Source: JTS-RE94 sp041750795 (GTDB taxonomy: Bacteria; Planctomycetota; Planctomycetia; Pirellulales; PALSA-1355). From it: a DNA stretch of 22,921 nucleotides. Shown piece by piece: positions 7,799 to 14,224 of this stretch. The notes under the pieces were generated by a model that saw only the letters and a program-made list of their open reading frames with translations, was not told the DNA's origin and made no database searches. The translations under genes were made by a program, and so were the position numbers. How positions within the stretch are numbered: the stretch's first letter is position 1; every line of letters begins with the position of its first letter. The stretch lies in NCBI GenBank assembly GCA_041750795.1, contig JBGSYQ010000351.1:1-22921 (forward strand), given 5' to 3'.

Positions 7799-9130
7799 TC
7801 AATCGGTCTTGGCAATGGCGGTGGTCAGCAACTCCGGCAGATTTTTCAAGCGCCGCAAGTCGTCGACGATCCGCGGGTGCGCGAAGATCCGCACCCTTTT
7901 CACATAGTCGTCGAACTGCGTGCGTGCCAACGTGTGAACCACCGGTGACACTTCCACCAGCGAGCGATAGCGATCCTCCTTGGGGGAGTAAACGTCGATG
8001 GTGATCTCCACCTCGCGCTCCACCGGTGGCGCATCGAACAGCACCTCGTGTGGGGCGACAATTCGTCCCATTGCGGCGCTGGCCTGTTGCGCAAACTGTT
8101 GTGCGCAGGCCGCCAGCCACGGATAGGGCCGCCGCGCCAGCCGCTGGTACAACTCGGGCTGCTCCAGAATGCTGTACTGCGCCAGCCTCTTGTACAAGCG
8201 GCGGTGCGGTCCGAACAGCCCGTCCAGCAACTCGCCAGCGGGGCTGCCCCCGCTGGACTGACGCAGCGTGTCGATCCACTGCACTTCGCTCAGGCGAAAA
8301 AGCTGGTCGAGATCGAGCAGGCCGTGCAACAAATAAAAGGCGCGTTGCAGCATGGCCGTCGCCGCGCGCACGCCGTGATGCCAATACACCTCGCTGAACA
8401 TGACGTAGCGGGCGAAGACCATCATCTCGGCGGCCGTCTTGCCCTTGTCGGTGATGGCCAGTCCATCGCCGGCCGCGTTCAAGCACAGGCTGCCGATCAA
8501 TCGCTGCTGGTCGAAGTTGCGGCCATAGGGCACGCCGGCGTGCAGGCTGTCTCGCGCCAGGTAATCCATCTTGTCGATGTCGATCGGGCCCGAGAGCATG
8601 CTGGCCAACAGCCGCGACCTGGCATCGCCCGGCTTGCCGGAAACCAGCGCCACCACGTCGCGCGGCTGAATGGCCCAATCGTCGCGCAGCGCATCGGCGA
8701 TCTCACCTTCCAGCAGGAAGCTGTTGGCGAACAACTCGTGCTGCGGCACGCTGGGCAGGTGGATATCTTCGATCGGATGACAAAAGGGCCAGTGCCCCAG
8801 ATCGTGCAATAGCGCCGCCACCAGGAACAATTCGGCGTCGGCCGGCGAAACCAACGCGTCGAACCGCCGGTCGTACGACAATTGCCGCAGAAACAAGAGC
8901 GCCAGCCGGTACACGCCCAGCGAATGCTCAAAGCGGGTGTGGATGGCGGCCGGATAGACCAGCGATACCAGCCCCAACTGGCTGATCCCGGCCAGCCGGT
9001 GAAACTCGGCCGTATCGATCAAGGCGCGCACGCGGTCGGTCAGCGGCACGTTCAGCTCCGGCGGGATGCGGAGCATGGCCTTGCCCCCTTCGAGCGCGGC
9101 GACCTCTGCCAGGCTGCGTATCGCGCTCAT
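7799..9130 (-). CDS. HD-domain phosphohydrolase (dGTPase/SAMHD1-like)
   Basis: The 443-residue protein has a complete HD metal site: His69 in HTRFEHS, the His109-Asp110 pair in LLHDLGHWPFCH, and Asp186 in DIDKMDYLARDS. That last motif is typical of the dGTPase/SAMHD1-like branch rather than the cyclic-di-GMP HD-GYP branch. Expected chemistry is hydrolysis of a nucleotide or other phosphoester, with dNTP triphosphohydrolase as a fair guess but not proven. The C-terminal ~200 residues are helical and variable. The start is ATG with GTGAGG about ten bases upstream. It lies 37 bp after the zinc-ribbon membrane protein on the same strand and may be co-transcribed with it; it ends 9 bp from the convergent ppk1 stop. 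Confidence 0.87.
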   Translation of the reverse strand: MSAIRSLAEVAALEGGKAMLRIPPELNVPLTDRVRALIDTAEFHRLAGISQLGLVSLVYPAAIHTRFEHSLGVYRLALLFLRQLSYDRRFDALVSPADAELFLVAALLHDLGHWPFCHPIEDIHLPSVPQHELFANSFLLEGEIADALRDDWAIQPRDVVALVSGKPGDARSRLLASMLSGPIDIDKMDYLARDSLHAGVPYGRNFDQQRLIGSLCLNAAGDGLAITDKGKTAAEMMVFARYVMFSEVYWHHGVRAATAMLQRAFYLLHGLLDLDQLFRLSEVQWIDTLRQSSGGSPAGELLDGLFGPHRRLYKRLAQYSILEQPELYQRLARRPYPWLAACAQQFAQQASAAMGRIVAPHEVLFDAPPVEREVEITIDVYSPKEDRYRSLVEVSPVVHTLARTQFDDYVKRVRIFAHPRIVDDLRRLKNLPELLTTAIAKTD

Positions 9131-9167
9131 AGCAGTCGAGCCTCACGAGCACCGCCAGCGGGCGGCG

Positions 9168-9866
9168 TCACAAAGTGGCCGGCGTCGGCACGGTCCACAG
9201 CGCCGGCATGCCCAGCGCAAAGCGCAGCAGCAGGCACACCAGCACGAAGAACGCATAGTGCATCGCGGCGCTGCCAAAATCCAAGTCGAGCGTTGCCCAT
9301 GCGACCGCTGCTCCCACGGAGATGAAGATCGGCGCGACAAACACCCACTGCCACGCCTCGCCGGTGATGATTCCATACGCGGGCAGCGGCCAATAGGCGC
9401 CCCACAGCGCCGCGTACGCCAGCCCGCACAACCCGGCGCGCAGATACAGCGAACGGCCCCGATAGGGCTCCAGTTCATCGTCGCGCAGGAAAGTATATCC
9501 GGCCACAGCCAGCGGCGCCGAGATGATCGCCAGGCCCGCCACGATCACCGGCAGCTTGTTGGTGACCATTCGCCCCAACAGAAACGCCAGCCCCAGCGTG
9601 ACCAGCGACGCGCCGACGATGCCCACGACTGCGACCGGCTGCACCTTGGTGTCCACCCGCGCAATGGGCTTGAGCACCGCGCGCCCCTTGGCGTCCTTGC
9701 CGCCCGAGGCGAACTGCTCGGGCACGTGCACCTTGATCTCTTCGGTGGGCGCCTGGGGAATGGTGATGACCACCTTGCACTTGGGGCAGGGGCCCTTCTG
9801 GCCGGCATACTTGTCGCCGACCGAAAACCGGGTCTTGCAGCCAGGACAAACGACGGAAATCGGCAT
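9168..9866 (-). CDS. Zinc-ribbon multi-pass membrane protein
   Basis: The 232-residue protein starts with a small zinc ribbon: Cys7-x2-Cys10 (CPGC) and Cys27-x2-Cys30 (CPKC). A polar linker (~35-75) follows, then about five hydrophobic segments between residues ~78 and 225, including VAVVGIVGASLVTLGLAFLL and VIVAGLAIISAPLAVAGY. This plan, an MJ0042-like finger plus membrane helices, is common among planctomycete proteins of unknown function. It probably sits in the cytoplasmic membrane with the ribbon inside. No catalytic motif is visible. The HD-domain gene follows after 37 bp. The start ATG has no strong ribosome binding site, but the zinc ribbon begins so soon after it that a later start is unlikely. 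Confidence 0.8.
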   Translation of the reverse strand: MPISVVCPGCKTRFSVGDKYAGQKGPCPKCKVVITIPQAPTEEIKVHVPEQFASGGKDAKGRAVLKPIARVDTKVQPVAVVGIVGASLVTLGLAFLLGRMVTNKLPVIVAGLAIISAPLAVAGYTFLRDDELEPYRGRSLYLRAGLCGLAYAALWGAYWPLPAYGIITGEAWQWVFVAPIFISVGAAVAWATLDLDFGSAAMHYAFFVLVCLLLRFALGMPALWTVPTPATL

Positions 9867-10093
9867 GAATCAGCCCGGGACGTGAGCCTTCGAACAGACA
9901 ATCGCGCCGCGTGTGCCGTCGTGACGAGTGGGAGCCCAGGGCGGTCTGTTCCGAATGGTTAGTTTGGCACAGGCCGCATCGAAGTCAAGCGAGCCGTTTT
10001 GACCCTCGCGAAGCAACCGCTGGCCACTCTCGGCGCCGTGCGTGGTGAAGGCCCGGCCGGGCACGGAGCGCTCAAAAAACGCCGGGAGAAAGC

Positions 10094-10585
10094 TCAGTCG
10101 TCGCTCGACAGATCCCCCTCGGTGATCATGTTAAAGCCCTTGTTGGCCAGCGTGTCGAGCCCCATCTCGATGTTGTCGACCATCAGGGCCACGGCCGGTT
10201 GCCCGCGGGGCCGAACCAAGAGGGGATAGGCCTGGATGATGTTCACTTCGGCCTGCAGCAAGGCCGTGCAGACCTGCAATAGCGGCTGGTGCCCGGTGGG
10301 CAGTTCGACCCCGATCAGGTCGCTCTCGATCATGGCCAGCCCGGCACGCTCCAGAATCTCGCGTCCTTGCTCCGGATGGCTGAGCAGAAACCGGACGAAG
10401 GCGCACTCGGCCGAGTCGTTGATCGACAGCGCGACGATCTTGACGCGACTCCCCTCGAACCGCCGGATGACTTCCAGCAGTTGGCCGACTCGGTTCTCCA
10501 TGAACACGGTGAACTGGCGGATCGACGGATAGTTCCGCCCCCGCATCGTGGAGAATCCGGTTCCCGTGCCTTCACCGATGCTCAT
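10094..10585 (-). CDS. Tandem ACT-domain protein
   Basis: The 163-residue protein contains two ACT-like units. The first (about 23-93) has FTVFMENRVGQLLEVIRRF, the classic 'N-R-x-G-x-L' ligand-binding turn, then VKIVALSINDSAECAFVRF. The second (about 95-157) has LLQVCTALLQAEVNIIQAYPL and ends in FNMITEGDL. There is no enzymatic domain, so this is a stand-alone sensor that probably binds an amino acid or related small molecule and may regulate a partner enzyme; IlvH-like and PheA-like regulators are possible analogues. The start is ATG 10583-10585; a second in-frame ATG at codon 14, just before the homology, is equally possible. It is divergent from the thioesterase gene. Confidence 0.82.
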   Translation of the reverse strand: MSIGEGTGTGFSTMRGRNYPSIRQFTVFMENRVGQLLEVIRRFEGSRVKIVALSINDSAECAFVRFLLSHPEQGREILERAGLAMIESDLIGVELPTGHQPLLQVCTALLQAEVNIIQAYPLLVRPRGQPAVALMVDNIEMGLDTLANKGFNMITEGDLSSDD

Positions 10586-10633
10586 AGGGCCCCAGGGGAG
10601 GCTTGACCAACCGTGCTTGCATCGGCACCAAAG

Positions 10634-10651
10634 GCGGCTTGAAAAAGCCGC
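10634..10651. other. Hairpin with GAAA tetraloop in a divergent promoter region
   Basis: GCGGCTT and AAGCCGC pair perfectly over 7 bp around GAAA, a GNRA-type loop, 49 bp upstream of the ACT gene. No T-run follows, so it does not look like a terminator. It could lie in a leader or be incidental. The 253-bp gap between the two divergent genes holds nothing else I can support apart from a CTAAGAT box at 10746-10752. Confidence 0.35.
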
Positions 10652-10838
10652 GCCGACGCAACGTAAACTGCATAACTATAAGGAATTGAAACCGAAGCGT
10701 CAACGTTGCGCGGCAATTGTGCTGGGCCGCGCCGGCCGCGATTGGCTAAGATCGAGGGGCCTCGTCGACCTCCCAGGTGAACTGCCCGCGGCGCCTGCGA
10801 TTAATTCAACTAACCCGCCCAACACGCAACCCTCAACT

Positions 10839-11243
10839 ATGGTCCCAGAACACGAAATTGAGATTCGCGTCCGCTATCAGGAAACCGATGGCCAGGGCCG
10901 GCTGCACCACGCGAACTACTTCACCTACTTCGAGTTGGGCCGCACCGAGTTGCTGCGCGCAGCAGGCTTCAACTATCGCAAGCTCGAGGAAGAGGGCTGG
11001 ATGCTCGTCGTCTACGAAGTGACTTGCAAATATCACGCGCCGGCCGCCTTCGACGATTTGTTGCGCCTCAAGACCATCGTCGACTTCGCACGCGGCGCCA
11101 AAGTGATCTGCCGCTACGAGGTCCATCGCGACGAGACGCTGCTGGCCACCGGGCGGAGCGTGCTGGCCTGCATCGATCGCGAGGGGCGCGTCTGCCGCTT
11201 GCCCAACGAACTGTTGCTCAATCCGGCCGACGCGCCGAATTGA
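10839..11243 (+). CDS. YbgC/4-hydroxybenzoyl-CoA-type acyl-CoA thioesterase
   Basis: The 134-residue protein is a single hotdog domain. Its N-terminus has the family pattern RVRYQETDGQGRLHHANYF with Asp17, which aligns with the active-site Asp of the 4HBT/YbgC group, followed by YFELGRTELLRAAG. It should hydrolyse acyl-CoA thioesters in the cytosol. YbgC relatives in other bacteria sit with tol-pal, but no such genes are here, so the acyl substrate is open. The start ATG 10839 was preferred over an in-frame extension of 97 codons upstream, because homology begins eight residues after it and the extension overlaps the divergent ACT gene. Confidence 0.88.
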   Translation: MVPEHEIEIRVRYQETDGQGRLHHANYFTYFELGRTELLRAAGFNYRKLEEEGWMLVVYEVTCKYHAPAAFDDLLRLKTIVDFARGAKVICRYEVHRDETLLATGRSVLACIDREGRVCRLPNELLLNPADAPN

Positions 11244-11449
11244 CCTGGCTTGCCAGCAGCCTGCCGAAGAATGCCGTCATGCTGCTTTTCAGCCTCGCCC
11301 GGTGTGGAGCAAAGCCCCGCAGCCACGCGATTGCGTTTGCTCGCTGGCGTTGAGGCAACTAAGATTCACTGCGTAAGCCGGCACCCGATCAGCCACGGCT
11401 TCTGGCGAAAACCGCTTTCTCACGACACCACCCCTCGGCGATTCAATCC

Positions 11450-12163
11450 ATGACGTACCTCGCGGCGATCTTGATTATCGGGCTGCTGATCTTCGTTCAC
11501 GAGTTGGGGCACTTGCTGGCCTCTTGGGGCACCGGCATTCCCGTCGCGCGGTTCTCGATCGGTTTCGGTCCCGTGCTGTGGTCCTGGCGCCGGGGCGATA
11601 CCGAGTACTGTTTGTCGGCCATCCCGTTGGGCGGCTATGTGATGCCGGCGATCGAGACGGAGGAGGAATTCTATGCGGTGGCCGTTTGGCGCCGCATCGT
11701 GATGTGGTTGGGCGGACCGGCCGCCAATTTCGCCTTTGCCGCGCTGCTTCTGGCGATTGCCGGCGTGGCGCTGGATGGATTCTCGCTGTACGGGCTGCTC
11801 GTCGAGCCGTGGTTTGAAGTGGCTCGGCAGTCGTGGCACATCGCCACGGTGTTGCCCAGCGCCTTCCTGCATCCCAGCCAATTGTCCGGCGTGGTGGGCA
11901 TCGTCTCGGTGGGCAATTCGTTCGTGGGCGCCGGCTGGCTGCGGGCCGTGCAGTTCGCCGTGCTGTTGAACCTCAATCTGGGCATCTTCAATCTCTTGCC
12001 CATCGCCCCGCTCGACGGTGGTAAAATCTTCTGCGCCTTATTGGAAAAGTTACATCCGCGATTGGCACGCTTGCACACCGGTTTTGCCATCGCGGGATTG
12101 GCGCTGTTGGCGGTGTTATTTGTCTATACCACCGTGCTGGACGTCGTGCGGCAGTTGGCCTGA
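11450..12163 (+). CDS. M50-family site-2 protease (RseP-like, no PDZ domain)
   Basis: The 237-residue integral membrane zinc protease has HELGH in the first helix (His17, Glu18, His21) and the third ligand Asp189 in NLLPIAPLDGGK. Between them are GFGPVL and IPLGGYV, typical of the RseP/SpoIVFB family. It should cut within the membrane-spanning part of a substrate such as an anti-sigma factor. RseP of E. coli is about 450 residues with two PDZ domains between its metal motifs. Here the segment between residues ~65 and 145 is too short for a PDZ, so this is a compact form. There are four or so hydrophobic segments. No substrate gene is adjacent. A TAAGAT box lies about 85 bp upstream. Confidence 0.9.
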   Translation: MTYLAAILIIGLLIFVHELGHLLASWGTGIPVARFSIGFGPVLWSWRRGDTEYCLSAIPLGGYVMPAIETEEEFYAVAVWRRIVMWLGGPAANFAFAALLLAIAGVALDGFSLYGLLVEPWFEVARQSWHIATVLPSAFLHPSQLSGVVGIVSVGNSFVGAGWLRAVQFAVLLNLNLGIFNLLPIAPLDGGKIFCALLEKLHPRLARLHTGFAIAGLALLAVLFVYTTVLDVVRQLA

Positions 12164-12225
12164 CTTTCACGCCGATTCGATTGCGGCGCAGCCTCGCGCT
12201 TCACCTGCAAACCGCGCAGCCTTCG

Positions 12226-12251
12226 CGCAGGTTGCCGCAATTCGCGCGAGG
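12226..12251. repeat. Short repeated motif upstream of the sigma-54 candidate
   Basis: TTCGCGC occurs at about 12225 and again at 12241, one and a half helical turns apart, and CGCGC/GCGCG also forms a spaced palindrome. It lies roughly 70-95 bp upstream of the inferred transcription start, the usual place for an enhancer-binding protein site. The motif is short and in GC-rich DNA, so it may be chance. Confidence 0.25.
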
Positions 12252-12290
12252 CGGCATCCTTGGGCGGGATTCCGCCGACCGATCGAGCAT

Positions 12291-12307
12291 TTGGCACGTG
12301 ACGTGCA
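12291..12307 (+). promoter_or_regulatory. Candidate sigma-54 promoter
   Basis: TTGGCACG at 12291-12298 and GTGCA at 12303-12307 match the -24/-12 consensus YTGGCACGrnnnTTGCW, with GG and GC separated by exactly 10 bp. The spacing is rigid in this class, which makes the match more telling than a sigma-70 guess. Transcription would start near 12318, giving a leader of about 50 bases before the ATG at 12370. Confidence 0.6.
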
Positions 12308-12369
12308 TCCCGAGCATCCATCGAGGCGCAATCGAAGTGCCCGGATCCCTCGGACTCAAGGAGCAGGCC

Positions 12370-12660
12370 ATGAAACGCATCGTGTTGGGTCTTCTGGTCG
12401 TCATCGCGGTCGCCTTGTCAGCGACGCCTGCCCAAGCCCATGGACGTGGACATCGTCCGCCCGGTTGGCACGGCCGTCACCACGCCGGCTATGGTCCTTG
12501 GTACGGACCAGGCCCCGGTTGCTATCCGCCGCCGCGAGCCTACTACCGGCCGGTGCCGGTCGCGGTCGCGCCGGTGTATCCGGTCTATCCCGCTTACCCG
12601 CCGCCGCGTCAGGGGTTCAGCTACTTCAGTCCGGGCTTTTCCTTCTCGGTCGGCCGCTAA
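12370..12660 (+). CDS. Small secreted Pro/Tyr/Gly/His-rich protein
   Basis: The 96-residue protein begins at ATG 12370 with AAGGAG six bases upstream; the reading frame is open further upstream but that part contains the promoter. Residues 1-23 form a classic signal peptide ending in ATPAQA, with cleavage before HGRGH. The mature part is low-complexity: a His/Gly stretch (HGRGH, WHGRHH), then Tyr/Pro repeats such as PVYPVYPAYPPP, and a short C-terminal hydrophobic tail FSYFSPGFSFSVGR. No enzyme motif is seen, and there is one cysteine in the mature part. It may be an envelope or surface protein. It appears to stand alone, between a sigma-54-type promoter and a strong terminator. Confidence 0.75.
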   Translation: MKRIVLGLLVVIAVALSATPAQAHGRGHRPPGWHGRHHAGYGPWYGPGPGCYPPPRAYYRPVPVAVAPVYPVYPAYPPPRQGFSYFSPGFSFSVGR

Positions 12661-12701
12661 CAGCGTCGCGCCGGTCGAGCGCGCCGTGTGTCACATGCAA
12701 G

Positions 12702-12744
12702 CAAAGACCGGCTCCCGGGTGGGAACCGGTCTTTGTGCATTTTT
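12702..12744 (+). terminator. Rho-independent terminator
   Basis: CAAAGACCGG (12702-12711) pairs with CCGGTCTTTG (12726-12735), and after one mismatch TCCC pairs with GGGA around a GGGT loop. A TTTTT run lies at 12740-12744, five bases after the stem. It lies 41 bp after the stop of the small secreted protein gene. Confidence 0.75.
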
Positions 12745-12787
12745 GAGGTCCGCTCGCCCCGGGCCATCGGCAGCGCGCGGCGATGCT

Positions 12788-12943
12788 TAGCAGCCCGTTG
12801 AAGTATTCGACGGGCGGCGTGATCGCATGGATGCGATCTCAAAATGACGACGCAAGTCGTTATTTTGCGCTTCCGTGCGGAGCTTTGCTCCGCACTTGGC
12901 GAGGTTGAAATAAGCCACGATGGATTAATTCAACGGACTGTTA
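12788..12943. repeat. Hairpin-rich non-coding element with terminal inverted repeats (copy A)
   Basis: The ends are TAGCAGCCCGTTGAA (12788-12802) and, read on the minus strand, TAACAGTCCGTTGAA (12943-12929), 13 of 15 identical. Inside are three hairpins in a row. H1 is GATCGCAT/ATGCGATC (12821-12838). H2 is AAAATGACGAC, loop GCAA, GTCGTTATTTT (12841-12866, one G-T pair). H3 is GTGCGGAGC, loop TTT, GCTCCGCAC (12875-12895). There is no reading frame of note. It fills the gap between a plus-strand terminator and the stop of a convergent minus-strand gene; its right end includes that stop codon. A partial copy lies at 22611-22684. Confidence 0.8.
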
Positions 12944-13543
12944 GAAGAACTCGGACAGGCGGTTTTGCAGCGACAGCGTCACCATCTCGTCCACGCGATT
13001 GAGCTCTTCGGCGATGATCTCAAGCTGCCAGACGAGCTTGGCCTCCTCCGGCGCGTCGGCCAGCTCCTTGGCGCGCTCGACACGCAGGCCGGCCAGTTCG
13101 ATGGCGGCTTGCATGCGATCCAGGTCGATCGGCTGATACGCGCCTGGCACGCGTTGGTTGGCCGCGTTGGCGATGCGCAATTGCTCCTGGCGGTCTGCCA
13201 GTTCCAACTCGGCACGCCGCACCCAAAAGCTGAAGCTGTCCGACTTGCCGCTGCCCTGGGCCGCTTCCAATTGCGCTTTGGCAAAAGTCACGTCGTTGGC
13301 GAACTGCTCAACGACCCCCTTGGCCAGTGTGCGCGCAACGCGGCGGTTCATCTCCTGCGCCTTGGCCAACCGCAGCTCGGCCAACCGCAACTGCGCCTTG
13401 GCATACCGGATGGCGAAATCGTCGGAAGCCTGCTTGAGCTGCGCGGAGTCTTTCTCCGCAGGATCGGCCGAGTGCGCCTGGTGCAGGGCGAGACCGGCGA
13501 TGGCCAGCATGGCGGCGGCGGCCGCGATTTGTCGAAGGTTCAT
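12941..13543 (-). CDS. Secreted helical/coiled-coil hypothetical protein
   Basis: The 200-residue protein starts at ATG 13541-13543 with GAGGA seven bases upstream. The frame runs on 85 codons upstream, but that extension has no signal peptide and crosses the promoter region. Residues 1-25 are a signal peptide (a run of alanines ending AHSAD). The rest is Ala/Glu/Leu/Arg-rich with long helices, for example LRLAELRLAKAQEMNRR and AAIELAGLRVERAKEL, which suggests a coiled coil. No known family is recognised. A periplasmic structural or accessory role is possible. It is divergent from the small membrane protein at 13789. Its TAA stop is part of the terminal repeat of the element next to it. Confidence 0.7.
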   Translation of the reverse strand: MNLRQIAAAAAMLAIAGLALHQAHSADPAEKDSAQLKQASDDFAIRYAKAQLRLAELRLAKAQEMNRRVARTLAKGVVEQFANDVTFAKAQLEAAQGSGKSDSFSFWVRRAELELADRQEQLRIANAANQRVPGAYQPIDLDRMQAAIELAGLRVERAKELADAPEEAKLVWQLEIIAEELNRVDEMVTLSLQNRLSEFF

Positions 13544-13776
13544 CGTCGTGTCCTCACAGTGAGAGATGGTGGCCCTATGCTTGTGAGAGTCCTTCTCGCG
13601 CGCTGCCCGGGGGAGATCGAATGGCAAGCCAGGATCGCGGCAGGGGCGCGAATTCTTCGGCAAAGGCGGCATTCTAGTCCCGCTCGACCCTTTTGCAAAC
13701 AGCAGCCGAGCGAGCGGCGCCATCCGCGGACGCACTCGCATGCCGGTGGTCATTCGCGCTGGTGCCGACAACGTGC

Positions 13777-13782
13777 TAGAAT
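13777..13782 (+). promoter_or_regulatory. TAGAAT box just upstream of a start codon
   Basis: TAGAAT ends 6 bases before the ATG at 13789, the distance expected of a -10 box for a leaderless transcript. No convincing -35 is seen at 16-18 bp. The same hexamer precedes the TPR gene. The evidence is weak. Confidence 0.25.
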
Positions 13783-13788
13783 GACGCG

Positions 13789-14049
13789 ATGCACGCACAC
13801 TCTTGGCAAATTCCGCTCAAACGCATTCTGTGGGCGACGTTCCTGATGGCGGTGTGCAGCGCTGCCTGGAGCCGCGCCAACTTTCAAGAGTTGCCCGTTG
13901 CCGCCATTGTGCTAGCGGTCGTGCTGCAACTGATTGTCCTGTTGGTGGCGATTCGCACTCCGGTCGTGTATTCAGGCACGTCGGCCATCCTGGGGATGCT
14001 GGCGCTCTTTCTGTTCGTTCTCTGGTTGATGCTACGCGTTCCCTCCTAG
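13789..14049 (+). CDS. Small membrane protein, three hydrophobic segments
   Basis: The 86-residue protein has hydrophobic segments at about 12-28, 37-56 (AAIVLAVVLQLIVLLVAI) and 63-83 (AILGMLALFLFVLWLML). No family is recognised. There is no visible Shine-Dalgarno site before ATG 13789, and a TAGAAT box lies 6 bases upstream, so a leaderless mRNA is possible. It is divergent from the secreted helical protein. Reality as a gene rests on its clear membrane-protein composition and its position; function is unknown. Confidence 0.6.
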   Translation: MHAHSWQIPLKRILWATFLMAVCSAAWSRANFQELPVAAIVLAVVLQLIVLLVAIRTPVVYSGTSAILGMLALFLFVLWLMLRVPS

Positions 14050-14097
14050 TGCTTCGTCAAAGCGTTGTTTTCGGATTGACCGGTTTCGGCGAAGCAC
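14049..14097. other. Long inverted repeat after the small membrane protein gene
   Basis: GTGCTTCG (14049-14056) and CGAAGCAC (14090-14097) are perfect inverted repeats 33 bp apart; the first overlaps the last base of the TAG stop codon. The enclosed segment is slightly T-rich. No T-run follows the right arm. It could fold as a 3' structure, but it lacks the form of an intrinsic terminator. The 175-bp gap to the next gene otherwise shows only a 5-bp hairpin (CCCGA/TCGGG) at 14151-14165. Confidence 0.35.
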
Positions 14098-14224
14098 AAG
14101 TTGTTTACTTGAGCCAAAGCACCTACGTCTTTGGCGGTCGTTCCGCGTCACCCGAATGAATCGGGTTGACGCTCCACTAGAAGCACGTCGCGTCCGCCAT
14201 CTGACGGACCGCAAGAGGTATTTG

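Noticed and set aside
7437..8678. A 413-codon minus-strand frame across the ppk1/HD-gene junction
   Set aside because: It overlaps two well-supported genes in another frame and has Arg/Gly-rich shadow composition.
12063..12077. TTGGCACGCTTGCA inside the M50 protease gene as a sigma-54 promoter
   Set aside because: Only 7 bp separate GG and GC where 10 are required, and it lies within coding sequence.
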